Source: Tolypothrix sp. NIES-4075
Lineage (GTDB): Bacteria; Cyanobacteriota; Cyanobacteriia; Cyanobacteriales; Nostocaceae
Direction: 5' to 3'
NCBI RefSeq assembly: GCF_002218085.1
Contig: NZ_BDUC01000008.1
Span: 62,001-126,000, forward strand
DNA length: 64,000 bases
This document shows, in pieces, positions 8,956-17,485 of this stretch (within the stretch, counting starts at the first letter, position 1; each line of letters begins with the position of its first letter). A program made the position numbers and the translations under genes. The notes beneath the pieces were generated by a model, which saw only the letters and a program-made list of their open reading frames with translations, ran no database searches and was not told where the DNA came from.

Positions 8956-9156
8956 CCAACTCTAGAGCCAGTCGCACGCGGCTGTGCAGATAGCGTTCGT
9001 GACCTCACGCCAGTCGCCTCAAGTCGGGAAACCATGCACGGCAGTCGCTCATGGGGGTAACGAACATGACCGCGCTGCCTCACTACGGCGCTGGCTTTGC
9101 AACGCACTGGCTCCTCAACGCCCTTAACAAAGCAGCACGGCGCTGGACTCACCATT
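8956..9156. repeat. dispersed element bounded by CCAACTCTAGAGCCAG and GGACTCACCATT, copy 1
   Basis: A GC-rich 201-base insert lies between GGGTAATGG-type repeats. It begins CCAACTCTAGAGCCAG and ends CGCTGGACTCACCATT. Copies with the same ends but different cores lie at 9174-9264, 10327-10390 and, inverted, at 13363-13493. The core has no credible protein. The unit looks like a mobile or gene-conversion-prone repeat. Confidence 0.75.
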
Positions 9157-9173
9157 CCCCATTACCCATTCCC

Positions 9174-9264
9174 CCAACTCTAGAGCCAGTCCCCCATCGT
9201 GACGGAAACCGCCATCGCCCTTGGCGTCTCCCCTTGGGAGAAGACGGGGGCTGCACTCACCATT
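9174..9264. repeat. CCAACTCTAGAG element, copy 2
   Basis: A 91-base copy with the same left end (CCAACTCTAGAGCCAG) and right end (CTGCACTCACCATT). Its core begins TCCCCCATCGTGACGGAAAC, as in the copy at 10327. The remaining spacer to 9490 holds GGGTAATGG-type repeats and then AT-rich sequence upstream of the response regulator. Confidence 0.75.
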
Positions 9265-9490
9265 ACCCATTCCCCATTCCCCATTCCCCTGTAATTTTAA
9301 ATAAGTTATTAAAATTGTTGCATCTGCGAGTTTAATCGCCGATACTTGAACGTGCGTTCAATATGGTAGACAAAGTGCCCAACTAGGATTGCTCTATCAT
9401 CAAAAACACGTAAATTGCACTTTTACCTGATGTACAGACGTTTGACAGCACAGAAGATTGAATTTCAATATCATTACTCCACGCATTAAT

Positions 9491-10177
9491 ATGACGCTTG
9501 CTCACAAAGATTGTGTTTTGGTGATTGAAAGCGACGAGAATCTAGCAAATCAACTGACTTGCGATTTGCAGGAAGCTGGTTACGAACCAATTGTGGCGCA
9601 TGATGCGAACAGTGGTTTTCAATACTGCCGCGATCGCCAACCTGCTTTAATAGTTGTAGACCGAATGCTCACCGGAGAATCTGGACTCTCTTTGTGCAAA
9701 AATCTGAGAAATGCCGGAATGCGATCGTCCGTGCTAGTGTTAATGGCACGCGATACAATCGATGACCGTGTTGCTTGTCTAGAAGCCGGAGCCGATGATT
9801 ACTTCCTCAAGCCTTATCGTTCAGAAGACTTTTTAAAGCTGATTCGCCTTTATTTAAAACCAGATGTTGATACCACAGAACAGTTACGGTTTGGAGATTT
9901 GATTTTAGATATAGCAACTCGTCGCGCTATACACAACGGGCGGACTATTGACTTGACAATGAAAGAATTTGAACTTTTAAAGTATCTAATGGAACATCCC
10001 CGTGAAGTATTAACCCGCGAACAAATTCTCGAAAATGTTTGGGGTTACGACTTTATGGGCGAATCTAATGTCATCGAAGTGTATATTCGCTACTTGCGCC
10101 TGAAAATCGAAGAAGAAGGTCAAAAGCGCCTGATTCAAACGGTGCGCGGTGTAGGATACGTGTTACGAGAATCGTAA
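9491..10177 (+). CDS. OmpR-type response regulator with an atypical receiver (NblR-like?)
   Basis: A 228-residue regulator: receiver (about 1-125) plus winged-helix OmpR DNA-binding domain (about 135-228, with RRAIHNGRTIDLTMKEFELL and VRGVGYVLRES). The receiver keeps the phospho-acceptor Asp (IVVDRML) and the Lys in FLKPY. However, the first acidic pocket reads VIESDEN with Ser where the second acid is usual, and the Thr/Ser switch position is Met (LVLMARDT). Such features recall cyanobacterial NblR, which controls phycobilisome degradation and can act without phosphorylation; this assignment is tentative. I start at ATG 9491 rather than the TTG at 9458. Confidence 0.8.
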   Translation: MTLAHKDCVLVIESDENLANQLTCDLQEAGYEPIVAHDANSGFQYCRDRQPALIVVDRMLTGESGLSLCKNLRNAGMRSSVLVLMARDTIDDRVACLEAGADDYFLKPYRSEDFLKLIRLYLKPDVDTTEQLRFGDLILDIATRRAIHNGRTIDLTMKEFELLKYLMEHPREVLTREQILENVWGYDFMGESNVIEVYIRYLRLKIEEEGQKRLIQTVRGVGYVLRES

Positions 10178-10199
10178 ATAGTTGGGGATTAGTGGGAGC

Positions 10200-10455
10200 G
10201 TGGATGGTGGATAGTGGGAATTGGGTATGAGGGAGGCAGTGCGTTGGACGGGTCTTTCAGCTTAAAGCATCTGCCGTCATGGGGCATGGGGACTGGAAAA
10301 AGAATTATTACCTATTACCCATTACCCCAACTCTAGAGCCAGTCCCCCATCGTGACGGAAACCGCGCCCGTCGGGGGCTGGACTCACCATTACCAATTCC
10401 CAATGCCCAATACCCACTAACAACCATCAACTAACAACTAACAACTAACAACCAA
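10200..10455. repeat. mixed short repeats with CCAACTCTAGAG element copy 3
   Basis: The spacer before the DUF192 gene is almost wholly repetitive: GGATAGTGGG units, GGGGCATGGGG, CCCATTACCCC, then the CCAACTCTAGAGCCAG element at 10327-10390 ending GGACTCACCATT, then CAACTAACAACTAACAAC units that run up to the start of the lipoprotein gene. Confidence 0.75.
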
Positions 10456-10465
10456 TTAAAATTCT

Positions 10466-10996
10466 ATGATTCGTTGGCTAATTTTGCTACCAATGTTCCT
10501 AAGTGTTTTGCTGTTTGGCTGTTCTGAACCAACACCAGCTAAACCCCCCAGCACAAAGTTCGATTCTCAATTATCAGCCTCAGCACCTTCTGGTCAAACA
10601 CTACCGATTTCTGGTGTATTCATTGTTCCTAATGGCACAAAGATTAATTTGGAAGTGGCACGGACACCAAAAGAGCAAGAAATTGGGTTGATGTATCGCA
10701 AGGTTTTGCCTTCGGACAGAGGGATGCTGTTTGAGTTTCGTTCCGCGCAACCAGTCAGTTTTTGGATGAAGAATACTCTTATACCGCTAGATATGGTTTT
10801 TCTACGTCAGGGGGTAGTGCAATATATTGCAGCTAATGTACCTCCCTGTACTGCCGATCCTTGTCCTAGTTATGGTCCTCAAACACCAATCGACACGGTA
10901 ATTGAACTGCGTTCTGGACGTGCCGCTGAATTAAGTTTAAAAGTGAGCGATCGTGTTAAAATTGAATTCCTCAACCCCGGTTCTTCCCGGAGATAG
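10466..10996 (+). CDS. DUF192 family lipoprotein
   Basis: A 176-residue protein with a lipoprotein signal peptide; the lipobox is LLFGC with Cys at about residue 19, so it is likely a membrane-anchored periplasmic or thylakoid-lumen protein. The DUF192 domain covers about 52-172 and includes RTPKEQEIGLMYR, GMLFEF, SFWMKNTLIPLDMVFL and a cysteine pair in PPCTADPCPSYG. The family is widespread and uncharacterised; structures show a compact beta fold. Nothing nearby hints at its role. Confidence 0.85.
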   Translation: MIRWLILLPMFLSVLLFGCSEPTPAKPPSTKFDSQLSASAPSGQTLPISGVFIVPNGTKINLEVARTPKEQEIGLMYRKVLPSDRGMLFEFRSAQPVSFWMKNTLIPLDMVFLRQGVVQYIAANVPPCTADPCPSYGPQTPIDTVIELRSGRAAELSLKVSDRVKIEFLNPGSSRR

Positions 10997-11521
10997 AGGT
11001 TTCAGTAAGCCTAATTACGCTAGCGGGAAAAATATCAATGTTGAAGTTTTAGTAAAAAAAGCATTACATGGTCTAGTAAAAAAATTACTTTTGACCTAAT
11101 ATTTTATAAACATGCTAATCATTACAAAACCAAGCTATTTCCAGGGCAAGATAGCAATTTTAACATTTGATGGCAAAAAATATTCCTTTTGGCGTACGTA
11201 TAAATAGTCGTTAATAAGAGAGTATAACTATGGAATCTTTTTTACTACAGGTGTAATCAATTAAAGCACTATAGTAAAAATGATTAAATAAATTTCATCT
11301 GATCTAAACGCTACTTGAAAATTAAGTAGACAAGAAGCGCTAGAATTTATATTTACCGAATTCTTTTAACAAAAGGCTTTGTGAGAGGAACACTGTCATA
11401 AACTGTGTTGGGGTGTTAATTAGGTAACAACACAGTTACAGATGAAATACTGCTTATAGGCTACAGAAAATCTAGAATTTATGTATTACAATACACTTTA
11501 CGATAGGGAGGTGAGATACAA
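10997..11521. other. AT-rich leader region with an inverted repeat
   Basis: This 525-base AT-rich region has no open frame of note. At 11401-11437 a perfect 10-base inverted repeat (AACTGTGTTG ... CAACACAGTT, 17-base spacer) lies about 85 bases before the DUF2949 gene. It could be an operator or a leader hairpin. Homopolymer-rich stretches (TAGTAAAAAAA, twice near 11050-11090) are also present. Confidence 0.4.
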
Positions 11522-11713
11522 ATGACACCATCAACATATCCTCGACTTATTCGTTTTTTACAAGATGATTTAGCAATTTCTACGGCTTCGCTAGCGGTTG
11601 CTCTTCGTCACCGAGAACAAGACCCAGGTCCTTTGCCAATGATTCTTTGGCAATATGGATTAATTACTCTCGAACAGTTAGAACAAATTTATGATTGGCT
11701 GGAGACGGCATAA
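11522..11713 (+). CDS. DUF2949 family small protein
   Basis: A 63-residue soluble protein: an N-terminal helix (YPRLIRFLQDDLAI), a middle helix with ALRHREQDPGPLPMILWQYGL, and a C-terminal LEQLEQIYDWLE. This is the pattern of the cyanobacterial DUF2949 family, of unknown function. It has one of the strongest ribosome sites in the window (GGGAGGTGA, 8 bases upstream), suggesting good expression. The long upstream leader and the strong terminator at 11828 suggest a single-gene transcript. Confidence 0.75.
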   Translation: MTPSTYPRLIRFLQDDLAISTASLAVALRHREQDPGPLPMILWQYGLITLEQLEQIYDWLETA

Positions 11714-11827
11714 TTATGAGTAGTTTATTCAGGAGAATCGACTTATGCCACATCAAAGCCTTTTGCAAAGGCTGATAGATAGGGAAATTAGCTGCACGGT
11801 TTTCTACTCATTTACATATAAATTAAA

Positions 11828-11856
11828 AGAGCGAGTTGGATGATTCAACTCGCTCT
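11828..11856. terminator. bidirectional rho-independent terminator
   Basis: A perfect 11-base stem (AGAGCGAGTTG / CAACTCGCTCT) with a 7-base loop lies between two converging genes. Read on the minus strand it is followed by TTTTAATTTAT, a good terminator tail; read on the plus strand the tail is CTTGATTTAG, which is weaker. Confidence 0.85.
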
Positions 11857-11934
11857 CTTGATTTAGTTATAAGTACAAATTTTTGAATTTAAGAAGGACA
11901 TATTGACGCTTAACTCTTTACTCCTTAATTTTAA

Positions 11935-12186
11935 TCAATCAGGAACGACAACTTTCTGAGAATTCTGATGATTGATTGACCAGCGGTGGTCAACTTCTTT
12001 AGAGGAAAACTGGCAAATTTCTTCTAGGTGTTTTTGTTGTGCCGCAGCTTTACGGAGTGTAATAATTAGCTGATTCACCTGATGCCGTAGTTCTGGGTTT
12101 TGACTGACTGCTGACATTGTTTGTCTTTCTAAAAGTTGCAGTATCAGTTCGTAGTGGATAGGTGAAGGCAGAGGAATTTGCTCCAT
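11935..12186 (-). CDS. DUF5340-like small cyanobacterial protein
   Basis: An 83-residue soluble protein, mostly helical, starting MEQIPLPSPIHYELILQLLE. This N-terminus matches, from memory, a conserved cyanobacterial family (DUF5340) of unknown function. A second helix (NPELRHQVNQLIITLRKAAAQQ) follows, then a polar tail. No catalytic motif is seen. It converges with the DUF2949 gene across the terminator at 11828. About 230 bases upstream, before trpC, hold no gene. Confidence 0.65.
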   Translation of the reverse strand: MEQIPLPSPIHYELILQLLERQTMSAVSQNPELRHQVNQLIITLRKAAAQQKHLEEICQFSSKEVDHRWSINHQNSQKVVVPD

Positions 12187-12415
12187 AAAGTTAATCTAAT
12201 ATTTAATATTTGGAATTTTCTATTAGTCTAAGATTTTTGACTCGAAAAATGAATTTTTACATAGCAAAGAAGTATTTAGTTAAAGCCGAGATTTTGTAGG
12301 TGATGAAGATTTTGCAAAAAAAGACGCGATCGCTACCCGCAGACCGCAGGTATCGCCTTCTACTTAGCCATTGACTAATCGCCCTTTATGTGCATATTTT
12401 CATATGATTTTTCTT

Positions 12416-13306
12416 TCACAAAAGCTTGGGAAATAATTGAGCGATCGCTAATTCTATATCTGCTTGTTTTACCAAAAATTCTCCTATAAGTACAGCAGAT
12501 GCACCAGATGACGCCACTAAATTTAAATCATCTGTGTTATGTAATCCTGACTCGCTAACAACTAAAATATTCCGTTCTTGCAATTGGCTACCTCTTGCTG
12601 CTAGTAGTTGACAAGTAGTTTGTAAGTCAACGGAGAAATCTTCTAAGTTGCGATTATTAATTCCTATTAAGGATACATTATCTAAAGCTAACACGCGGTC
12701 TAGTTCGGCTAAAGTGTGAACTTCAATTAAAGCTGCCATTTTCAGGGATTTGGCAATCTTGAGAAAGTATTGCAAATCTTGATCGCTAAGTATAGCAGCA
12801 ATTAACAACACGGCATCAGCACCTTTAAGACGCGCTAAAAACATCTGGTAAGGATAGATGATAAAATCCTTGCACAGTAGGGGTAAGTCTACGGCAGCGC
12901 GAATGGCGGCTAAGTTATCGAAGCTGCCTTGAAAGAACTTTACATCGGTAAGGACAGAAAGACAACTCGCACCGCCTCGCTGATATTGTTGGGCGATCGC
13001 TACGGGGTCAAAATCTTCTCTGAAAACTCCTTTGCTGGGAGAAGCTTTTTTAACTTCCGCAATCAACGCAGGCTTTGTTTTACCTTGTCGCAAAGCGGCG
13101 ATAAAATCGCGGCTTTTTGGTGCGGCAAGGGCTTGGCGCTGCAATTCGCTTAACGGCAGCTTTTCGCGCATTTGCTCAACTTCTATCTCTTTCTGCCAGA
13201 CAATTTCCTCCAAAATGTTGTTTGGTGCCGCATCAAAAATGGCGGATTGAAAGCGCAATACAGATACATCAATAGCTCGGTTAGGATGAAGGCGACGGAT
13301 TTGCAT
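12416..13306 (-). CDS. trpC: indole-3-glycerol phosphate synthase
   Basis: TrpC closes the indole ring in tryptophan synthesis. The 296-residue TIM barrel shows PALIAEVKKASPSKGVF (catalytic Lys), LSVLTDVKFFQGS, LPLLCKDFIIYPYQ (catalytic Lys), EVHTLAELDRVL, IGINNRNLEDFSVDL and VSESGLHNTDD. The start is the ATG ending at 13306 (MQIRRLHPNR); the open frame extends further, but that part translates repeat DNA containing two CCAACTCTAGAG-type elements. The stop overlaps nothing; the gene is alone. Confidence 0.95.
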   Translation of the reverse strand: MQIRRLHPNRAIDVSVLRFQSAIFDAAPNNILEEIVWQKEIEVEQMREKLPLSELQRQALAAPKSRDFIAALRQGKTKPALIAEVKKASPSKGVFREDFDPVAIAQQYQRGGASCLSVLTDVKFFQGSFDNLAAIRAAVDLPLLCKDFIIYPYQMFLARLKGADAVLLIAAILSDQDLQYFLKIAKSLKMAALIEVHTLAELDRVLALDNVSLIGINNRNLEDFSVDLQTTCQLLAARGSQLQERNILVVSESGLHNTDDLNLVASSGASAVLIGEFLVKQADIELAIAQLFPKLL

Positions 13307-13309
13307 AAT

Positions 13310-13575
13310 TTTGGGGAAGGGGGAATGGGGAATGGGGAATGGGGAATCGGTAATGGGTAATGGTGAGTCCAGCGCTGCGCTCCTGGTTTCCAAGAGTGCC
13401 GGCTCTGGCTCTAGAGTTGGGGGAATGGGGAATGGTGAGTCCAGCGCTGCGCTCCTGGTTTCCAAGAGTGCCGGCTCTAGCTCTAGAGTTGGGGTAATGG
13501 GTAATAGAAATAACTACCACTACGAGCGTGCCCAATTACCAATTCCCTATTACCAACTACCAATTACCAATTACC
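13310..13575. repeat. GGGGAATGG repeats with two inverted CCAACTCTAGAG elements
   Basis: Between lpdA and trpC. Two direct copies (about 13363-13420 and 13434-13493) read GGTGAGTCCAGCGCTGCGCT ... CTCTAGAGTTGG. They are almost identical to each other and are the reverse complement of the elements near 9 and 10.3 kb. The flanks are GGGGAATGG and CCAATTACCAATT units. Confidence 0.8.
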
Positions 13576-13581
13576 AATTCA

Positions 13582-15009
13582 CTAACTGACTGCTCGTTTG
13601 TATGCTTCATCCAGCACTTCGGAAAGCGTTGGGTGAGCGTGAACTAAATGAGCGAGGGTTTGAACAGATTGGCGATTGGCGATCGCTGCTGACGCTTCGT
13701 GGATTAAGTCACTGGCGTGCATTCCGAAAATGTGAACGCCCAAAACTTCGCCTGTATCTTGACGATACACCACTTTTGCGATACCATCAGCTTCACCTTC
13801 TGCCAACGCTTTAGAATTACCTTTAAAGTAAGTCCGTGCTGTTCCGACTTCAAAACCGGATTCTTTACCTAAATCTTTGGCTGCGGTTTCCGTCATTCCT
13901 ACATAGCTGATTTCTGGATGGGTAAATGCAGCCGCCGGTATACTGCGATAGTCAACTTCACGGTGTTTGCCACAGATATTATCTACCGCGATGATACCTT
14001 GAGCCGAAGCCGCGTGTGCTAACATCATTTTGCCGTTGGCATCGCCAATTGCCCACAAATGCGGCACTACTTCACCTGCTGACAGTACAGCCATGCTGTC
14101 GTTGACAGGGATAAAGTTGCGCCGATCTACTTCTACACCCACAGACTCTAAACCAAGATTTTGTGTAGCGGGGATGCGTCCGGTGGCAACTAGACAAGCA
14201 TCCACTTCAATGACATCGACATCTTCTTTGGTTTTGAAATCTGCTAACTCAATTACTACAGGTGAACCGGGAATCACTTTTTTGGCGTATATCCCCACTT
14301 TGGTTTCAATATCGCGGGGAGTAATTAGCACCCTTTCTGCAAGTTTGGCTATGTCGCGGTCAAATCCTGGCATCAACTGGTCGAGGGCTTCAATCATGGT
14401 GATTTCACTGCCCAAAGCTGAGTATATATCAGAAAATTCTAAGCCGATATAGCCACTGCCAATAATTGCTACCCAATCTGGTAAAGATTCTAACTTTACG
14501 CCTTGGTCGCTGGTAAAGACAGTTTTGCCGTCTACTTCAATGCCTGGAGGTACGAAGGGAATCGAGCCGGGTGAAAGTATGATGTCTTTAGCTGTGATGG
14601 TTTTTTCACCGCTATCTGTAGTAACACTGACTTTTTGGGTTCCGGCTAATTTTCCCCAACCCCGGATGATATCAACTTTCAGACGTTTGAGGCTGTTGGT
14701 TAAATCGCCTTGGATTTTGGATACGAGATTGTCGGCGTGGTTGGCGATCGCTTGGCGATCAAAATCCACATTGCCGACTTGAATACCCAGCGATTTCAGG
14801 TGGTGGGCATCTCTTAATTCTCGCACACGTCCAGAAGCCGCCAACAGCGCTTTAGACGGAATGCAGCCCCGGTTAACACAGGTTCCCCCCATATCGGCTG
14901 CTTCGATAATCGCTGTTTTCAGACCACAGCTAACGGCGTGTAGGGCAGCGCCATGTCCGCCTACACCCGCGCCTATAATTACTAAATCGTAATCAAATCC
15001 CTGACTCAC
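13582..15009 (-). CDS. lpdA: dihydrolipoyl dehydrogenase (E3)
   Basis: A 475-residue FAD flavoprotein that reoxidises dihydrolipoamide of the pyruvate dehydrogenase complex and of the glycine cleavage system. FAD motif: VIIGAGVGGHGAA; redox disulfide: GGTCVNRGCIPSK (Cys44, Cys49); NAD motif: IIGSGYIGLEFSD; active-site His and Glu near the C-terminus in HAHPTLSE (His about 459). The single E3 of cyanobacteria is close to the plastid type. No E1/E2 genes are adjacent, which is usual in cyanobacteria. Confidence 0.96.
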   Translation of the reverse strand: MSQGFDYDLVIIGAGVGGHGAALHAVSCGLKTAIIEAADMGGTCVNRGCIPSKALLAASGRVRELRDAHHLKSLGIQVGNVDFDRQAIANHADNLVSKIQGDLTNSLKRLKVDIIRGWGKLAGTQKVSVTTDSGEKTITAKDIILSPGSIPFVPPGIEVDGKTVFTSDQGVKLESLPDWVAIIGSGYIGLEFSDIYSALGSEITMIEALDQLMPGFDRDIAKLAERVLITPRDIETKVGIYAKKVIPGSPVVIELADFKTKEDVDVIEVDACLVATGRIPATQNLGLESVGVEVDRRNFIPVNDSMAVLSAGEVVPHLWAIGDANGKMMLAHAASAQGIIAVDNICGKHREVDYRSIPAAAFTHPEISYVGMTETAAKDLGKESGFEVGTARTYFKGNSKALAEGEADGIAKVVYRQDTGEVLGVHIFGMHASDLIHEASAAIANRQSVQTLAHLVHAHPTLSEVLDEAYKRAVS

Positions 15010-15231
15010 GTTAGTTTCCCCGTCGTGTGCTTTGTCTATTTATTCTCATCTTCACAAGCAATCAGCGCAACCCCCAGGATTTTTTGGTGTTGCTAAATCA
15101 AATTATCATTTACGCACTTGTGGCGAAGATATTAATACTATCAGTATTGTGGTTACAAAAAAGATACTGATTTTATTTTATACTTTTTTATCCATTGCAG
15201 CGTTTTCCGAAGCATTTCCGCAGGGATATTT

Positions 15232-15603
15232 TTACTCGCTCTCAGTCTTGCCCAAATCCTGCAAGCCAAGGATAGTACATAAAGCTACTGTCAATTGTCT
15301 CATATAATCATTATCTAGATGACCAATAATTCTAATGATTCTAGATTTATCAATGACTCGGATTTGTTCGCAGAGTACTACAGAGTCTTGACTTAGCCCG
15401 CCAATCCCCGCAGGAACAAATACATGAGATGGTAAAAGGGCACGTCGAATTTTAGAAGTAAAAGGTGCAATAATTGTATGGGGACTAACAGCATTAGCTC
15501 GGTCAATTTGTAAAATCACAACTGCTCTAATGCCTGCTTGTTCTGTGCCTATAACTGGATTTAAATCGCACAGAACCACATCCCCTCGTGTAATTTCTAC
15601 CAC
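15232..15603 (-). CDS. MazF/PemK-family endoribonuclease toxin
   Basis: A 123-residue MazF-like protein. The N-terminus ITRGDVVLCDLNPVIGTEQAGIRAVVILQ carries the family's GDVxxxDL..P..G.EQ.G.RP pattern (here Arg-Ala instead of Arg-Pro). The middle shows TIIAPFTSKIRR and the C-terminal half SVVLCEQIRVIDKSRI. MazF toxins cut mRNA at short sequences. The start overlaps the upstream antitoxin gene by 7 bases, the normal arrangement for a coupled toxin-antitoxin pair. Confidence 0.85.
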   Translation of the reverse strand: MVEITRGDVVLCDLNPVIGTEQAGIRAVVILQIDRANAVSPHTIIAPFTSKIRRALLPSHVFVPAGIGGLSQDSVVLCEQIRVIDKSRIIRIIGHLDNDYMRQLTVALCTILGLQDLGKTESE

Positions 15604-15818
15604 TGAATTTCCCCACGAGCCAAGCGATTTTCATAGTCTTCCAAATTGGATAGGTAGTCAGAAAAGTCAGATTCAACTTGAAATTCAGATTTAGCAAAGG
15701 CTTTATTCCAACTTTGTTTAGATGCAAGTTCTTCTAAAATCAGACTTGCTATAGCATCCTGTTGTGATTCTGAAAGTTGAGAAACTGCTGCGATAGCTTC
15801 TTCAAGAAGTTTCGTCAT
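15597..15818 (-). CDS. antitoxin of the MazF-like pair
   Basis: A 73-residue acidic protein starting MTKLLEEAIAAVSQLSES, followed by a helical IASLILEEL segment and an acidic tail ending LARGEIQW. This is a common cyanobacterial antitoxin type that pairs with MazF or ParE toxins. The N-terminal part probably forms the DNA-binding or dimer region and the tail wraps the toxin; both are family inferences. An upstream GTG (15839) is in frame, but ATG 15818 gives the usual N-terminus. Confidence 0.75.
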   Translation of the reverse strand: MTKLLEEAIAAVSQLSESQQDAIASLILEELASKQSWNKAFAKSEFQVESDFSDYLSNLEDYENRLARGEIQW

Positions 15819-15959
15819 GGGTGAATATTGCTGAACCACTCAATACAAGCATTTTAGCGATTTTCAAAGCCAGAGAAAAGGAATCATTGGGGTAGTCGCT
15901 TTTTGCCATCGATGACTAAGGGTGGTAAGTCGAAGAAGTCACTAGGGCAAATGAGTTGA

Positions 15960-16076
15960 CCTTGGGATAAACAAAAAGTGACAGAAAGCACGGAGGTGCA
16001 TGAAGTAGCAGAAAAATTTACCCGCGCTAACGGCTTTAACCCGGCAGTGCCAGGTATCGAATTTGTGGAATGCTGA
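15960..16076 (+). pseudogene. possible 38-codon gene remnant
   Basis: In the 355-base spacer between the antitoxin gene and the first caspase gene, one frame reads a plausible protein C-terminus (KFTRANGFNPAVPGIEFVEC, then stop), preceded by an in-frame stop and with no start. It looks like the end of a lost gene, but I do not recognise the family. The rest of the spacer shows nothing. Confidence 0.25.
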
Positions 16077-16173
16077 TTACTTCGTGGAAAAGGAGGCTGT
16101 AATAAAATCTTTATAAAATTCTGGAACGCTTAGATGTTACAGTTCACAAGTCACTCCGCGCTATACGTTGGAA

Positions 16174-17439
16174 TTATCTGGAATATACTTCAAATTCGTA
16201 ATCATCTATTGGTGTTACGTTGGAATACCTTATACTACCCGATTCTATTGATGCCGATGCCCGAATTGCTGGTGCGGGAATTAAGCGATTATGTATCGGT
16301 GTCCGACGAATTGCTGGTGCGGGAATTAAGCGATTATGTATCGGTGCCCGACGAATTGCTGGTGCGGGAATTAAGCGATCGCGTATCGGTGCAACATGCT
16401 CATCTCTAAGTTTGAGAATTTGCTGTAATCGCTTCAATAACTTACGATTGACATCACTTAAAACAGATTCCTCTTTTAATGCCATAGTCAGTGCTTGTTC
16501 ATATCGCTGCAAGCTTTGTTGAAACTCACGGAATGGTTTAAGAACTTCCTCTTCTATCGCAGCTGCTACTTCAGGAGTTAACCCTAATTCCGTTTGTCTG
16601 TGACTAAGAATAATGCATCCCAATTCTGATATATCACCATGTATTACACATTGCTCAACTTCTTTACGATATTCTAATTCTGAGCTTAGTGGCACATTTG
16701 CTAAACGTATTTTATAACCTTCGCGAACAGGATAAATTTCCGGTTTCATCGCAGGTTTTGCTTCCTGCACCTTGCGCTTGGCATATTCATGCAGTTCATC
16801 TATTGTAATTACACCATCGTTATTAGTATCAGCTGCTCCTTTTTCAATCCCCTCTACCAAATAGCGGGTGTAAACTCCCCCTCCCGCATCTTCAAACGAA
16901 ACTTGTGTAGCTGTTGAAGAGGTTAACACAGCTCTGCCTTCACCACCTAATTGAGCTTCGATTTCTTTCTTAATACTGACAACAACAGCTTCTTTTGCAC
17001 TCATACCTGATGCAAAAGCACCGCTAAAGCAGCAGTCAAGAATTAACACCTGTCGCTTTGACTTGCTGCGACCCATGTAACGTTCATGAATAAATTTAGC
17101 ATCTACAGCTGTTCCAATCCTCAGTCCCCCCTGAGGGTTGATTTGTGTGTTGTGACTAACAAAGAACAGATTCCCATCTTCATCTCTATAGCCATGTCCA
17201 CAAAAATAGAGCAGCACAATGTCATCTGTTTGACATTTTTCCATAAACAACTGCTCAATCTCCGACAGCATAACATCTGAGTTAGGATTGGTTAACAATT
17301 TAACTTCATCAAACCCACCTATTTTTGAATCGAGCAAAACACGCTGCATTGCTTCGATGTCTTTCGCGACACCAGGTAGCGGCTTTAACTGATTATGCTG
17401 ATATTCACTTACACCAATCAGCAATGCATATTTTGCCAT
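16174..17439 (-). CDS. caspase-like (C14) protease, GUN4-less paralogue
   Basis: A 421-residue orthocaspase/metacaspase-like protease. The p20-like domain (1-210) has the His in YFCGHGYRDEDG (His82) and the Cys in LILDCCFSGAF (Cys137). A canonical EF-hand loop, DTNNDGVITIDE, follows at about residue 213, suggesting Ca2+ control, as known for metacaspases. Next comes a helical linker. The C-terminus contains three 15-residue repeats (IHNRLIPAPAIRR), encoded by 45-base tandem DNA repeats. The downstream paralogue (17570-19219) has a GUN4 domain at this place. Here the DNA past the stop still resembles the paralogue's last codons, so GUN4 was probably deleted. Confidence 0.88.
   Translation of the reverse strand: MAKYALLIGVSEYQHNQLKPLPGVAKDIEAMQRVLLDSKIGGFDEVKLLTNPNSDVMLSEIEQLFMEKCQTDDIVLLYFCGHGYRDEDGNLFFVSHNTQINPQGGLRIGTAVDAKFIHERYMGRSKSKRQVLILDCCFSGAFASGMSAKEAVVVSIKKEIEAQLGGEGRAVLTSSTATQVSFEDAGGGVYTRYLVEGIEKGAADTNNDGVITIDELHEYAKRKVQEAKPAMKPEIYPVREGYKIRLANVPLSSELEYRKEVEQCVIHGDISELGCIILSHRQTELGLTPEVAAAIEEEVLKPFREFQQSLQRYEQALTMALKEESVLSDVNRKLLKRLQQILKLRDEHVAPIRDRLIPAPAIRRAPIHNRLIPAPAIRRTPIHNRLIPAPAIRASASIESGSIRYSNVTPIDDYEFEVYSR
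16262..16396. repeat. three 45-base tandem repeats in the caspase C-terminus
   Basis: Units start at 16262, 16307 and 16352 (each CGAATTGCTGGTGCGGGAAT...) and are almost identical. They encode 15-residue repeats on the minus strand and stay open on the plus strand too. The near-identity points to recent expansion. Confidence 0.9.
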
Positions 17440-17485
17440 TTTGCGTGTTTAATTTTTAATCTATGAATTTGCGATGCTTTTATAT

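Noticed and set aside
9051..9335. Short frame inside the CCAACTCTAGAG elements
   Set aside because: It spans two repeat copies and simple repeats, with no family resemblance.
13281..13589. Open frames across the spacer between lpdA and trpC
   Set aside because: They read through GGGTAATGG repeats and CCAACTCTAGAG elements; no conserved residues.
16262..16396. CRISPR array
   Set aside because: The three 45-base units are directly adjacent with no spacers and lie inside a protease gene.
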